Counted from the first letter of the stretch, positions 17,490 through 26,546 are shown. The stretch is DNA of 41,223 bases from Deltaproteobacteria bacterium (GCA_016936575.1 JAFGXQ010000166.1:1-41223); one strand, 5' to 3'. Numbers and translations are program-made. The notes: a model not told the origin generated them from the sequence alone.

Positions 17490-18893
17490 TTACTCAGTGT
17501 CGAGGCAACCGCTCGCGGTCAGCACGTCATGCGCCGCCGCTTCCAACACACCGATATCCGCTGCGAAATCCAACACCGTGAACCGCCCGCGAATCTCCCG
17601 CGCGCGGATAAAGCTATTCATCAAATGTGCCGGGGTTAAATTCACGTCCCCTACCCGAACCGCCGCCCCGGCGCGAAGCAATACGGAACGAATCTCGCGG
17701 GCCGGTTTCAGCATATACAGCGATTCCCAAATGTCATTCCAATGAGCCACCACATACTCCAGCTCCGCCTGATACGCCTCATTTTCAAGACGTTTCTGCA
17801 TGTATTCCGCCGCCGCCGATTCACCGACCCCCCCGTGACGGGACACAACCATTTCTCGTTCTTCGGCGGCATTCCGTCGGGTTGCCAACAGTCGCTCTAT
17901 ATTAATCGCATCAGGGGAGAGCGCTTTCAAATACTCATACAATGTGGCCGAGACAATAGTGGCCACCCCGACCTGCGCGCCGTGAAACCCTTCGACTCGA
18001 CCTTCCGCTTCGGCTGTCATATCCCAATAGTGACTGATCAGATGCTCGCCCCCCGAAGCGGGGCTCGAAGAACCCGCCAGCTTCATCGAACAACCACTTA
18101 GCAACAGCGCTTCGGTTAAAACACCGATTGCGGTCTTGTCTCCTTTGCCCAGGCCTTCCGCACATGCGGCGGCACTCGCCTCCGCTTTTGCGACCACTGC
18201 TCCCGGCGCTTCGCAATAATATGTACCGCGCAAGATTGACGACAACAGAAAATCCGCAGTGCTGACCGGTTTGGACTCCAAATCACCCAGCCCGGCCTGT
18301 ATCAAATGCCTGGGGGCACGACACAGAATATCCAAATCGGCCACAACCGCAATCGGCTGACGGCAATCAACCGTTTGCTTCAAACCATCTTTCATAATCG
18401 CAGCAATCGCCGATGTATACCCATTCATTGAAGGCGCTGTGGGAACCACTACGTAGGGTACACCGAGATGAAACGACGCCAGTTTCGCCAGGTCATTCAC
18501 CGTTCCGCTACCCACTGCAACCATTCCCTGAACCGCGTGCATCGCCCGCTCCACATCGGCAACCGCCTCCGCGGTGGCATGTGGTCGTTCTCCTGCGCCA
18601 TCGGGAACCACATACAAAACAACGGAATACCCCGATGCGGTCAGCCGGTCACTTACCGCTGCACCGGCAATTTCATGCGTTTTCCGATCGGCTAACACAC
18701 CGACGGTCGGTTTGGGCAGAAACGACTCGGCAACCTGGGCCACATAACGAATTGCGCCGTCCGACACGACGACCTTTCGGGTATCGACGGCGTGTGTTTT
18801 CCCGCACGGGCAACCGGCCGAAAACCCGGCCAGCGCCTCCCAGTTTGTGGGGATTGAGATACTATTTTTACGCATGAAATCACTCGTTCCCAT
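17490..18893 (-). CDS. sn-glycerol-1-phosphate dehydrogenase (AraM/EgsA family)
   Basis: A 467-residue iron-containing-dehydrogenase-fold protein. Family marks are VAVGSGTVNDLAK (NAD(P) binding, residues 126-137), PTAPSMNGYTS (151-161), AGLGDLESKPVSTADF (Asp204 as metal ligand), SSSPASGGEHLISHYWDM (His284) and FHGAQVGV (His304), which fit AraM-type enzymes. Members reduce dihydroxyacetone phosphate to sn-glycerol-1-phosphate, the archaeal-type lipid backbone, also used in some bacteria. The chain is longer than the roughly 400-residue norm, with an N-terminal CPCGKTH segment (residues 28-34). ATG 18893 was kept although its ribosome site is weak; ATG 18875 is an alternative. No prenyltransferase (PcrB/GGGP synthase) is in the window. 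Confidence 0.88.
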   Translation of the reverse strand: MGTSDFMRKNSISIPTNWEALAGFSAGCPCGKTHAVDTRKVVVSDGAIRYVAQVAESFLPKPTVGVLADRKTHEIAGAAVSDRLTASGYSVVLYVVPDGAGERPHATAEAVADVERAMHAVQGMVAVGSGTVNDLAKLASFHLGVPYVVVPTAPSMNGYTSAIAAIMKDGLKQTVDCRQPIAVVADLDILCRAPRHLIQAGLGDLESKPVSTADFLLSSILRGTYYCEAPGAVVAKAEASAAACAEGLGKGDKTAIGVLTEALLLSGCSMKLAGSSSPASGGEHLISHYWDMTAEAEGRVEGFHGAQVGVATIVSATLYEYLKALSPDAINIERLLATRRNAAEEREMVVSRHGGVGESAAAEYMQKRLENEAYQAELEYVVAHWNDIWESLYMLKPAREIRSVLLRAGAAVRVGDVNLTPAHLMNSFIRAREIRGRFTVLDFAADIGVLEAAAHDVLTASGCLDTE

Positions 18894-19053
18894 TTGACGG
18901 CACCGAACCTTTCCCGCATGAATTTCATGAAAAATGGCCGCGACCGTTCATCGCTCACATCATAAACGTTGCTTGATGAAGATGGGAGACAATTCTGGGA
19001 ATAAATTATTCCGTTGGATGTTATATAGCCAGAAAGGATGCACAAGGTGAGTT

Positions 19054-19872
19054 ATGTACTCAAACAGCAATTCCCAGAACTATATCCATGGATACTCCCG
19101 CATTGAACAATCCCGATTAACCGATCAGGCCCAAACATTAAGCGACATTCTGCATGAAGGAACCCGCTATTGCGAAAATGAATCTATCCTTGAAGTGGGG
19201 TGCGGAGTCGGTGCGCAGACACTTCACCTGGCCCAAAACAGCCCCGCCGCCAGATTCACGTGTATCGATATTTCAACAGATTCGCTCAACGAAGCGCAGC
19301 AAAAAATCAAAGTCGCCGGAATGAAAAACGTTACCTTTCTGAAAACAGATTTGTTCGATCCGATTTTCCCGCCGCACAGTTTCGACCATATTTTTGTATG
19401 TTTTGTGCTGGAACATCTGTCTTCTCCCGAGACTGCACTGGACCACCTGAAAAACCTGCTGAAACCTGGTGGCAGCATTACCGTAATCGAGGGCGATCAC
19501 GGTTCCACTTTTTTTTCACCGCAGAGCACCTATGCCTCAAAAACCATTCAATGTCTGATTGAACTGCAGGCCAGGTATCGGGGAGACTCCCTCATCGGTC
19601 GAAAACTGTACCCGCTTCTGCATTCGGCGGGATTCACAGAACCCAGCGTCACACCGAAAATGATTTATGTGGATGCCAACACACCATCGATGATTGAAGG
19701 ATTCACCAAAAACACATTTATTTCGATGGTTGCAGGAATAAAACCTCAGGTTCTGGCCTCCCAAATGATGTCTGAACAGGACTTTGATCGCGGTCTCGAT
19801 GACTTGCTGAAAACCACCGCTCAGGACGGAACTTTCTGCTACACATTTTTCAAGGCAACTGCCATCAAATGA
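19054..19872 (+). CDS. Class I SAM-dependent methyltransferase
   Basis: A 272-residue protein with a Rossmann-type methyltransferase core. Motif I is ILEVGCGVGAQTLHLA (residues about 45-60); the acidic end of strand 2 is CIDIS; motif II/III are VTFLKTDLFDP and FDHIFVCFVLEHLSSP; then LLKPGGSITVIEGDHG. The EGDHG-containing C-terminal half is like methyltransferases annotated as UbiE/Coq5- or LaeA-like in general databases. The substrate is unknown. ATG 19054 has AAGGTGAG five nt upstream. It is a single gene, divergent from the G1P dehydrogenase across 160 nt. metK further along this window makes its cofactor, but there is no linkage beyond that. Confidence 0.88.
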   Translation: MYSNSNSQNYIHGYSRIEQSRLTDQAQTLSDILHEGTRYCENESILEVGCGVGAQTLHLAQNSPAARFTCIDISTDSLNEAQQKIKVAGMKNVTFLKTDLFDPIFPPHSFDHIFVCFVLEHLSSPETALDHLKNLLKPGGSITVIEGDHGSTFFSPQSTYASKTIQCLIELQARYRGDSLIGRKLYPLLHSAGFTEPSVTPKMIYVDANTPSMIEGFTKNTFISMVAGIKPQVLASQMMSEQDFDRGLDDLLKTTAQDGTFCYTFFKATAIK

Positions 19873-20227
19873 ATATTTTCCATCATTGACGCTTATGGAA
19901 TCACATTTTACAGTATTCTATTAATAATCTCATCGACATGTCGTTATTTCGCGTGTCATGCGCCAATTTGATAGTATACTTGACAACAGTGGTTCTTTAC
20001 TTAACCTGAACGAGATGTTCAGTGTTTTGAGAGACTCATTTTCTACGTGTTTTGATATATAAACGGGAGTATTTTTTGAACCATATGCGAAAACTGCACC
20101 AATGTTAAAACCAAAGTTAGCTCAAAATGACATTTTTCATGTGAATTTTCGTTGCGATTATCCAGTCTGTACTTGCAGGGGCACGCGGTGGCAGTAGCCG
20201 CGCCAAGAGAGTGAGAGAAACAACTTT
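19873..20227. other. AT-rich leader region upstream of the YfiR-like gene
   Basis: About 355 bases without a supportable gene. A weak inverted repeat (TTCCAT at 19878-19883 with ATGGAA at 19895-19900) lies just after the methyltransferase stop and could be a poor terminator. A TTGACA at 19980-19985 has no convincing -10 at normal spacing. A GC-rich hairpin sits near the right end (listed separately). Confidence 0.5.
20180..20204 (+). promoter_or_regulatory. GC-rich hairpin in the leader of the YfiR-like gene
   Basis: In otherwise AT-rich sequence, GTGGC-AGTA-GCCGC can fold as a five-pair stem with a tetraloop. It is flanked by GGC and GCC, which can close a lower stem after a five-base bulge. 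It ends about 7 nt before the purine-rich ribosome site GAGAGTGAGAG of the gene starting at 20228. No T-run follows, so it is not an intrinsic terminator. It could affect translation or mRNA stability; that is inference. Confidence 0.35.
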
Positions 20228-20791
20228 ATGAGGCAACTCAAACCAACGATTACAGCAGCGATTCTCCTAACACTGCTCTGTTCCCTGTTCAGCAGCATCT
20301 CAAACGCACAGGTGCAGGCCAAGTTACAGGCGGCCATTTTTGTCAAGTTATTGAATTACGATACAAAATTGGCGGAAAAAAAGCAGAAGTCTATTAAATT
20401 TCACATCGTATTGGATGGAAAGACAGCGAACCAAAAGGACGAGCTCAAAGCCGAATTCGGTGTTATTTCAAGACAAAAAATTGCCGGGAAATCTGTGCTG
20501 GTTGTCGTAACCGATATTAAATCGCTTGCCAGCGCTACCTCTGCAGACACCGCCCATATCTACTACCTGCCCGATGGCACCGCGGGGGGTACCCTGTCCA
20601 CCACGTTGAAATTGGCCAAACAGCAACAAATTCCTGTACTTGCCGGAAACGAATCTCTGGCGACAGACGGAGCGGCGGTCGGCATCACGATTGCGAACAA
20701 AAAGCCCCAAATCATCGTCAATCTAAAACAAAGCAAGGCGCTGGGAATGGCGTTATCGTCACAGCTGCTGAAACTCGCCAAAGTCATCTGA
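20228..20791 (+). CDS. YfiR/DUF4154-family periplasmic protein
   Basis: A 187-residue protein. Residues 1-27 are a Sec signal peptide ending SNA before QVQAK. The mature part has the DUF4154/YfiR pattern: an opening helix with AAIFVKLLNYDTKLA, a central Rossmann-like beta-alpha fold (KSVLVVVTD, DTAHIYYLPDG), IPVLAGNESLATDGAAVGITI, and the diagnostic end PQIIVNLKQSKALGMALSSQLLKLAKVI, shortened in description to N-L-x-x-S-K-A-x-G-x-x-L-S-S-x-L-L-x-L-A. In Pseudomonas, YfiR binds the periplasmic domain of the diguanylate cyclase YfiN and holds it inactive. It lacks the Cys pairs that make Pseudomonas YfiR redox-sensitive. It leads a same-strand run with a sulfatase-like gene and a chemoreceptor. 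Confidence 0.83.
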   Translation: MRQLKPTITAAILLTLLCSLFSSISNAQVQAKLQAAIFVKLLNYDTKLAEKKQKSIKFHIVLDGKTANQKDELKAEFGVISRQKIAGKSVLVVVTDIKSLASATSADTAHIYYLPDGTAGGTLSTTLKLAKQQQIPVLAGNESLATDGAAVGITIANKKPQIIVNLKQSKALGMALSSQLLKLAKVI

Positions 20792-20853
20792 ACGACATTC
20801 CTAATTAAAATTACCGTTTCACCCACATTCTAATCGTGGCATACTCCACGACC

Positions 20854-23295
20854 ATGTGGCGTACTACAAAATTGTGGCAAATCACCTTCTCAGCGGCTGT
20901 ATCAGCATTGTTTATCGGCATCGCGGATTGTTTTCTCGCCGGATGCGGCCTTGGCACTATCATTATCGCGTTGCGCCTCAGCGCTGCAGGTATGCTGGTC
21001 AGTTTATGCGCATATTTATGCGGCAGCCGCCTTCATTTAAAAACAAAACTTCCCGTGCAACTGCTCGTTGCAGTAACCGTTACCGCCCCGCTGGCTGTTT
21101 TTGCGGGAATCCATCTGTCCAACACCCCGACAATCCTCCGATTGCTTGGCTATCATTACCGTGTGGCACTTCCCACAGCTGCTTTCATTCTGTTATTCGG
21201 CACACTGTTCTGGCTGCTTACGTCAACCCGCAAATGGTTGCAAGGCCTGCCGACCGCAATTGTTTCCGTTCTGCTCGCATCGGTGCTGTTCGCGACGGCG
21301 GTTTATTGTAAAAAGCTACATTACCCCCTTGCTGTTCCGGCAACATTTTTCTGCTGGCTGGCACTTCAGCGCCCCCTTCAACGCCTGATTCGACACGGCC
21401 TGCCTCAGATTCACATGACCGGCGCGCTTCTATGCCTTTCGTCCGGAATTTTAATGACATTATGGCCCGTGTCTCTTGAAGATACTTTCGCAGCTTCCGA
21501 CCAGGGAATCGTGGCGAGGGACATTGCATACTGGGGCAAGGCGCATACCATTGACGAACTGGTACAGCAAGTGCACCCGAATACCGTCATCTCCACTCCA
21601 CAGCCGCGTACAGAAGATCTCATGCTTCCACATGTGCCCGGACAGTCGGTGGTACTGATCAGCGTTGACGCGTTGCGTCCGGATCATCTGGGTATAAACG
21701 GATATAAAAGAAGGGTATCGCCAAACCTGGACCGTCTCTTGAAAAATGCAGTGCGATTCAACAACGCATATGCAACCGCTCCCACCAGTTCCTTTTCCAT
21801 TCCCGCAATCCATACAGGAATGCCGATGGAAGAACGGCTAAAAAGCGGTGTTGCACTGCCGCCCCTGCTGGCATCCCACTTCAATGATATCGGGTATAAG
21901 ACCGTAGGGCTTTTTCCCATCAAGGTATTTTCGGTCGGCCCGGAACTGATGGGCGCGCTGCAAAAGTCAGAATTCGGCTTTTCCCACAGTCGGCTCCTCG
22001 AAATGGATGCGAGGAAAGACGTGGATATTGCGTTGTCCTATCTGAAACAACCCCTGGGCGACCAGCCGCTGTTTATGTGGGTTCATTTTTATGATCCGCA
22101 TCTTCCGTACAGTTGTCACGACAAACCGTTCGGCGAAACGCAGGCCGATTGCTATGACGCTGAAATCGCCTATCTGGATGAGCAGATACAACGATTCATC
22201 GACGGTATATACGAAACACTGAATTCTCCGGTTATCGCCTTCACCGCCGACCATGCCGAAGCCTTCGGCGAACACGGCAGATACTACCATTCAACTGATC
22301 TATATGATGAACAAGTCAAAGTACCACTGGCATTCATCGTTCCCGGTGTCGCCGCCAAAACGGTGGATGTTCCGGTTTCCAACTGTTTCATTTTCGATAC
22401 GCTGCTGTCTCTGACCCAACCGAATGATCGAGCTTTGTCGAACGACTTGCGCCCTCACATGGTCAGCGATATTCCCGGCAGCCCTATTCTCTCCGCGATT
22501 AACGACAAACGCGCAGTCGTATTCAACTACCACAAACTTATTTGTGAGGACTGGCCCACCGGTGCCTGCGCCCTGTTCGACTTACGGAATGACCCACACG
22601 AAAAACAGAATCTGGCCGCAAAAAATATTCCACAAACGATGGATTTACTCAGCATGCTGAAAACCGCATCCCAGCGACAACTGCACCAACTGCAGCAGGA
22701 TACGCCAACCGCCATTGTTCTCGGACGCCTGAAACGTCCCGGTGCAACCCAGGGACTTGCCGCCATTGCGAAAACGCCCTCTTCCGAGTACGCGATAGAA
22801 GCCGCCAGACTTTTAGCCTTTTTAAAAAACGAAGATGCATCCGACTTTTTAAGCGAGCTTGAACAATCCCCAAATAAAAAGGTTGCCGCTTGGGCGGCTA
22901 TCGGCAACGGACTTCTGCACAACGATTTTGACACCACTCATTTACTGCCCTTTTTCAAGGAGCAATCCCGGCTGGGTCACTGGAGTGCGATTCTTCTGGG
23001 GAGAAACGGCGACGACCGTGCGTTGAAGCCGCTGTTGGCATTGCTGAAGAACGATGAACCGTTTCTGCGTGCCCAGGCAGCGCTTTCACTGGGCGAACTC
23101 GGCAATAGACGAGCTGTAACCGAACTTATTGCGCTTCTCGAGGTGAAACAGAGCCGATGGGCGGCAATTGAAGCACTTGGGGAACTTGAAGATCGCCGTG
23201 CATTGCACATCCTTACCCGACTGAAACGAAATGAGCCGGATGTGAGCAACCTTCCAAGGTACGAACGGGCTATTGAACGGATTGAAAACAATTAG
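20854..23295 (+). CDS. Membrane sulfatase-superfamily enzyme with C-terminal HEAT-like repeats
   Basis: About 813 residues from ATG 20854 (a GTG at 20836 is in frame; neither has a clear ribosome site). Residues 10-205 hold about six to seven transmembrane helices. Residues about 263-600 are a sulfatase/alkaline-phosphatase-superfamily domain: VVLISVDALRPDHLGINGY (metal Asp), SFSIPAIHTG (Ser315 as candidate nucleophile), MWVHFYDPHLPY, ADHAEAFGEHGRYYH and LFDLRNDPHEKQNLA. The C/S-x-P-x-R formylglycine motif is absent, so this is probably not a classical sulfatase. It may be a phosphoglycerol or phosphoethanolamine-type transferase. Residues about 640-810 are HEAT/PBS-like repeats (RAQAALSLGELGNRRAV, RWAAIEALGELEDRRAL). 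It is the middle gene of the YfiR-chemoreceptor run. Confidence 0.85.
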   Translation: MWRTTKLWQITFSAAVSALFIGIADCFLAGCGLGTIIIALRLSAAGMLVSLCAYLCGSRLHLKTKLPVQLLVAVTVTAPLAVFAGIHLSNTPTILRLLGYHYRVALPTAAFILLFGTLFWLLTSTRKWLQGLPTAIVSVLLASVLFATAVYCKKLHYPLAVPATFFCWLALQRPLQRLIRHGLPQIHMTGALLCLSSGILMTLWPVSLEDTFAASDQGIVARDIAYWGKAHTIDELVQQVHPNTVISTPQPRTEDLMLPHVPGQSVVLISVDALRPDHLGINGYKRRVSPNLDRLLKNAVRFNNAYATAPTSSFSIPAIHTGMPMEERLKSGVALPPLLASHFNDIGYKTVGLFPIKVFSVGPELMGALQKSEFGFSHSRLLEMDARKDVDIALSYLKQPLGDQPLFMWVHFYDPHLPYSCHDKPFGETQADCYDAEIAYLDEQIQRFIDGIYETLNSPVIAFTADHAEAFGEHGRYYHSTDLYDEQVKVPLAFIVPGVAAKTVDVPVSNCFIFDTLLSLTQPNDRALSNDLRPHMVSDIPGSPILSAINDKRAVVFNYHKLICEDWPTGACALFDLRNDPHEKQNLAAKNIPQTMDLLSMLKTASQRQLHQLQQDTPTAIVLGRLKRPGATQGLAAIAKTPSSEYAIEAARLLAFLKNEDASDFLSELEQSPNKKVAAWAAIGNGLLHNDFDTTHLLPFFKEQSRLGHWSAILLGRNGDDRALKPLLALLKNDEPFLRAQAALSLGELGNRRAVTELIALLEVKQSRWAAIEALGELEDRRALHILTRLKRNEPDVSNLPRYERAIERIENN

Positions 23296-23402
23296 TTTTT
23301 TTCGATGCCGCATTGAGCCGGACGCTGTTTCATGTCATATTAGACAACAATTACTGTAAAGCCACATTTTCCGTGCCCTGGAATTGGGCAACGAGGTTGT
23401 CG

Positions 23403-24983
23403 TTGAAATTCAAAAACTTGATAAAATCTTTAAATTTCAAAGTCTTCCTGATTTCGAGCATCGGTGTAATTCTAATCAGCACGTTGTCTACTTTGCTGTT
23501 CAGCTACTATTTTGTTTCTGCATCAGAGCAAAGTCTGGCGGACAAAGCGTCGTCGCAAGCTCGGCTGCTGAGCGGAAATCTGATGTCTCCCCTGGACTTT
23601 GCCTCCCTCCTCGGAGAAACCGAGGAGTCCGACGAGGGAAACGCCATTCTGAAAACAGCCACCAAAGACAAAGATTTTGAATATGCGGTGGTATTCCGAA
23701 AAGACGGCAGCATTTTCGCACAGGCGGGACGTCCCGCAAAAGACATTCAGGGACGCTTCAAAAATTCGTCCCTGGCCAAAAAAGAAGAGGCCGTGCTGAA
23801 TTCGAGCCTGGTCCATGCGAAAATCGATATAAAGAAAGACAAAAAGAAACTGGGAACACTCTACATCGGATTATCCAAAAAAACACTGGAACAGAACACC
23901 GCAAGGTTCGTGAAATATACGGTGCTGTTCGCAACTGTTTTATCGGCTGTTTTTATTGCGGTTTTCTTTCTAACCATATCTGTCACGACCATTAAACCCA
24001 TTCTGGTTATCACGCGATTGATGAAGCGCCTGGGGGATGGTGACGTGCGAACCCTCGACAATGTCGAACTGGGCACAGAAACCACTGAAATCGTGGAAAT
24101 GTACAACGCCCTCGCCTACGCTATCACCGCCATGCGCGACAATCTCCATTCCATATCGGTCGTTGCTGAGGAATTGAACAAAACTGCGGACACGATTCTT
24201 ACCAGTTCCGGCGAGCTCTCCATCGCGGCAAATGAGCAGGCAACTGCGGTCAACGAGACGACTGTCACGATTGAAGAAGTTGAAAAAACCGGACATCTCA
24301 CGTCGAAAAATGCAAAAAACATCCAATCCGTGGCAGACCGAACACAAAAAATTTCCAACGAAGGTCTCAGCGCCGTGGACATGACGCGCGCGCAACTCGA
24401 AGACATTCAGTCACAGGTGGTGAATATTGTCGAAAGTTCCAGCCGTCTGAACCTGGAACTCGAAGAAGTGGACCGAATCATCGCCTCCGTCGCCGGGGTT
24501 ACCCAGCAGTCGCACACGCTCTCCATCAATGCGTCCATCGAAGCGGTGAAGGCCGGCCAGAAAGGACGCGGATTTGCGGTTGTGGCCAATCGCATCCGCG
24601 ACTTGTCGCAACAATCCCGCGAAGCCACCGAACATGTGCGTGGTACACTGACGGGAATACAGCAGGCGCTTAAAAGTATGCTCACTACCACAGAGCATGG
24701 CCTCGCTTCGGTTCAACGCGGGGTAGCCAGTATGGAACGCACCGGAGAGGTGATTCAGCGACTGGGAGAATCCATTGAAAACACGACAGAGGCCGCCAGA
24801 AGCATTGCCCACAATACCTTCCAACAGGCCACCGGTTTGGAACAGACGGCGCGTGCGATGAACGAAATCAACGACGCCACCCATAAAAATCTATCCGGCA
24901 TCGAGAAATTAAAGCGGAGCGGTGAAGAATTGAAGGACCACGCTGTCGCCATGCAAGCCTTGGTGGATCTATTCAGAATTTAG
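23403..24983 (+). CDS. Methyl-accepting chemotaxis protein with CHASE8/YfiN-like periplasmic domain
   Basis: About 526 residues from TTG 23403, which has GAGG six nt upstream; the frame stays open to TTG 23313 without a ribosome site, so the start is uncertain. TM1 is at about residues 14-38 and TM2 at about 170-195. The periplasmic part between them (ASSQARLLSGNLMSPLDFAS to YAVVFRKDGSIFAQAGRP) resembles the CHASE8 sensor of YfiN-type diguanylate cyclases. HAMP follows (ITRLMKRLGDGDVRTLDN), then an MA domain whose tip reads [25 protein letters not shown], an atypical but recognisable hairpin; only key residues are given. There is no CheR-tether pentapeptide. It follows the sulfatase-like gene by about 107 nt (17 nt if the longer start is used). 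Confidence 0.85.
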   Translation: MKFKNLIKSLNFKVFLISSIGVILISTLSTLLFSYYFVSASEQSLADKASSQARLLSGNLMSPLDFASLLGETEESDEGNAILKTATKDKDFEYAVVFRKDGSIFAQAGRPAKDIQGRFKNSSLAKKEEAVLNSSLVHAKIDIKKDKKKLGTLYIGLSKKTLEQNTARFVKYTVLFATVLSAVFIAVFFLTISVTTIKPILVITRLMKRLGDGDVRTLDNVELGTETTEIVEMYNALAYAITAMRDNLHSISVVAEELNKTADTILTSSGELSIAANEQATAVNETTVTIEEVEKTGHLTSKNAKNIQSVADRTQKISNEGLSAVDMTRAQLEDIQSQVVNIVESSSRLNLELEEVDRIIASVAGVTQQSHTLSINASIEAVKAGQKGRGFAVVANRIRDLSQQSREATEHVRGTLTGIQQALKSMLTTTEHGLASVQRGVASMERTGEVIQRLGESIENTTEAARSIAHNTFQQATGLEQTARAMNEINDATHKNLSGIEKLKRSGEELKDHAVAMQALVDLFRI

Positions 24984-25163
24984 TTCATGGTCAATCCATA
25001 ACGTCCAACGGAAACCACCGTCGAAACAATTCGAGCCGCATAAGCAATGGAGTTTCCTTTCCCTGCTATACCCGTATCACCGGCTTCACCGAGCGACGAC
25101 TGCGGCCCAGAAATTACACACCCCATTTTTACCGATACACGCGCACTATTTTCCGGGAAGCGA

Positions 25164-25190
25164 TTGCGATTTTACTTAAATTACTGTAAT
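25164..25190 (+). promoter_or_regulatory. Candidate promoter for murA
   Basis: TTGCGA (25164-25169) is followed after a short 15-base spacer by TGTAAT (25185-25190, five of six matches), within an AT-rich patch about 55 bases before the murA start. Sequence match only; the short spacer lowers confidence. Confidence 0.3.
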
Positions 25191-25243
25191 GGACTTGAAA
25201 CTGTTCGATTGTTCAGCCCAACCGCTGATAAAGGAGATTCAAA

Positions 25244-26527
25244 ATGGGTAGTTTTATCGTAGAAGGCGGGATTCCACTACACGGAGAAATCACGCCTTCC
25301 GGCAACAAAAACGAAGCACTGCCCGTGTTGGCCGCATCCGTACTGGCGACCTCTCCTTTAGAAATCCGAAACATTCCCTTCATCGGCGACATTCATACGA
25401 TGATTCAAATCCTCAAAGGCATCGGTGTTCACATCAACAACGAATCGGATGATGTGCTCCGTATAGATGCATCAAAGCTGAATGACCAGGAACCCGATCA
25501 GGGGCTATGCGAAAAAATTCGTGCTTCTTTTTTACTGGCCGGTCCATTACTCGCCCGGCGCGGCCATATCACACTGCCTCGCCCCGGCGGAGATAAAATC
25601 GGTCGCCGTCGCCTGGACACACATATTCTCGCGCTACAACATCTCGGTGCAGATGTGGTAATCAGCAACTCATACCATCTGACTGCGCCGGACGGGTTGA
25701 AAGGCGCTGAAATCTTTCTCGACGAGGCATCGGTCATGGCCACCGAAAACGCGCTCATGGCGGCAGCGGCGGCCGATGGCGACTCTGTGATATACAACGC
25801 CGCCAGCGAACCTCATGTTCAGGGATTGTGCCATATGCTGAATGCCATGGGCGCGAAAATATCAGGCATAGGCAGCAACGTACTTCATATTAAAAGCTGC
25901 GTTCGCATGAAAGGTTGCGAACACCGTATCATGAGCGATCATATTGAAATCGGCAGTTTCATCGGACTCGCAGCGGTAACCGGTGGTGAAATATCAATTC
26001 ACAACGTGGACCCGGAACACCTGCGGATGATTCGACTGACATTCCGCAGACTCGGTGTGGAGACCCGATTGAACGGCACCACATTGACTGTTCCGCCGAG
26101 TCAGAAAATGGAAGTTCAGCGAGATTTAGATGGCGCCATTCCGCGTATCGATGATGCCCCATGGCCCGGATTTCCCGCGGATTTGACATCTATCGCGGTG
26201 GTAACTGCCACGCAATGCAAAGGGACCGTGCTGATTCACGAAAAAATGTTCGAAAGCCGCCTGTTTTTCACGGATGCGTTAGTATCCATGGGTGCGCAAA
26301 TTGTATTATGTGACCCCCACCGCGCAGTGGTCAGTGGTCCGGCGGATTTGTGGGGGCAGGAATTGTCAAGCCCGGACATTCGCGCCGGTATGGCGCTGCT
26401 CATCGCTGCATTAAAAGCCAAAGGACGCTCGGTCATTCACAATATTCGACAGATAGACCGCGGATACGAGCGGATCGATTTGCGGCTTAAAAATCTCGGC
26501 GCACGACTGGAAAGAGTTCTCGTTTAA
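25244..26527 (+). CDS. murA: UDP-N-acetylglucosamine 1-carboxyvinyltransferase (MurA), Asp at the catalytic Cys position
   Basis: A 427-residue EPSP-synthase-fold enzyme of normal MurA length (about 420). It transfers enolpyruvate from PEP to UDP-GlcNAc, the first committed step of peptidoglycan synthesis, in the cytoplasm. Key residues: Lys22-Asn23 in [21 protein letters not shown] (113-125), where Asp117 replaces the usual catalytic Cys of PGGC; the Asp in PGFPADLTS corresponding to E. coli Asp305; and the Arg in [19 protein letters not shown] corresponding to Arg397. Family knowledge says Cys-to-Asp enzymes stay active but resist fosfomycin, as in Mycobacterium and Chlamydia. AAAGGAG lies about seven nt before ATG 25244. 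metK follows 115 nt downstream with its own promoter-like sequence. Confidence 0.93.
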   Translation: MGSFIVEGGIPLHGEITPSGNKNEALPVLAASVLATSPLEIRNIPFIGDIHTMIQILKGIGVHINNESDDVLRIDASKLNDQEPDQGLCEKIRASFLLAGPLLARRGHITLPRPGGDKIGRRRLDTHILALQHLGADVVISNSYHLTAPDGLKGAEIFLDEASVMATENALMAAAAADGDSVIYNAASEPHVQGLCHMLNAMGAKISGIGSNVLHIKSCVRMKGCEHRIMSDHIEIGSFIGLAAVTGGEISIHNVDPEHLRMIRLTFRRLGVETRLNGTTLTVPPSQKMEVQRDLDGAIPRIDDAPWPGFPADLTSIAVVTATQCKGTVLIHEKMFESRLFFTDALVSMGAQIVLCDPHRAVVSGPADLWGQELSSPDIRAGMALLIAALKAKGRSVIHNIRQIDRGYERIDLRLKNLGARLERVLV

Positions 26528-26546
26528 AATTTATGGCTCTCTTCTA

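Noticed and set aside
19873..20227. c-di-GMP (GEMM) riboswitch before the YfiR-like gene
   Set aside because: The leader has a hairpin, but the GEMM core elements (such as GCACAGGGCAAACC and GGGACGCAAAGC-type segments) are absent.
25047..25262. 71-codon plus-strand frame before murA
   Set aside because: It overlaps the murA start and ribosome site and has no domain or ribosome site of its own.
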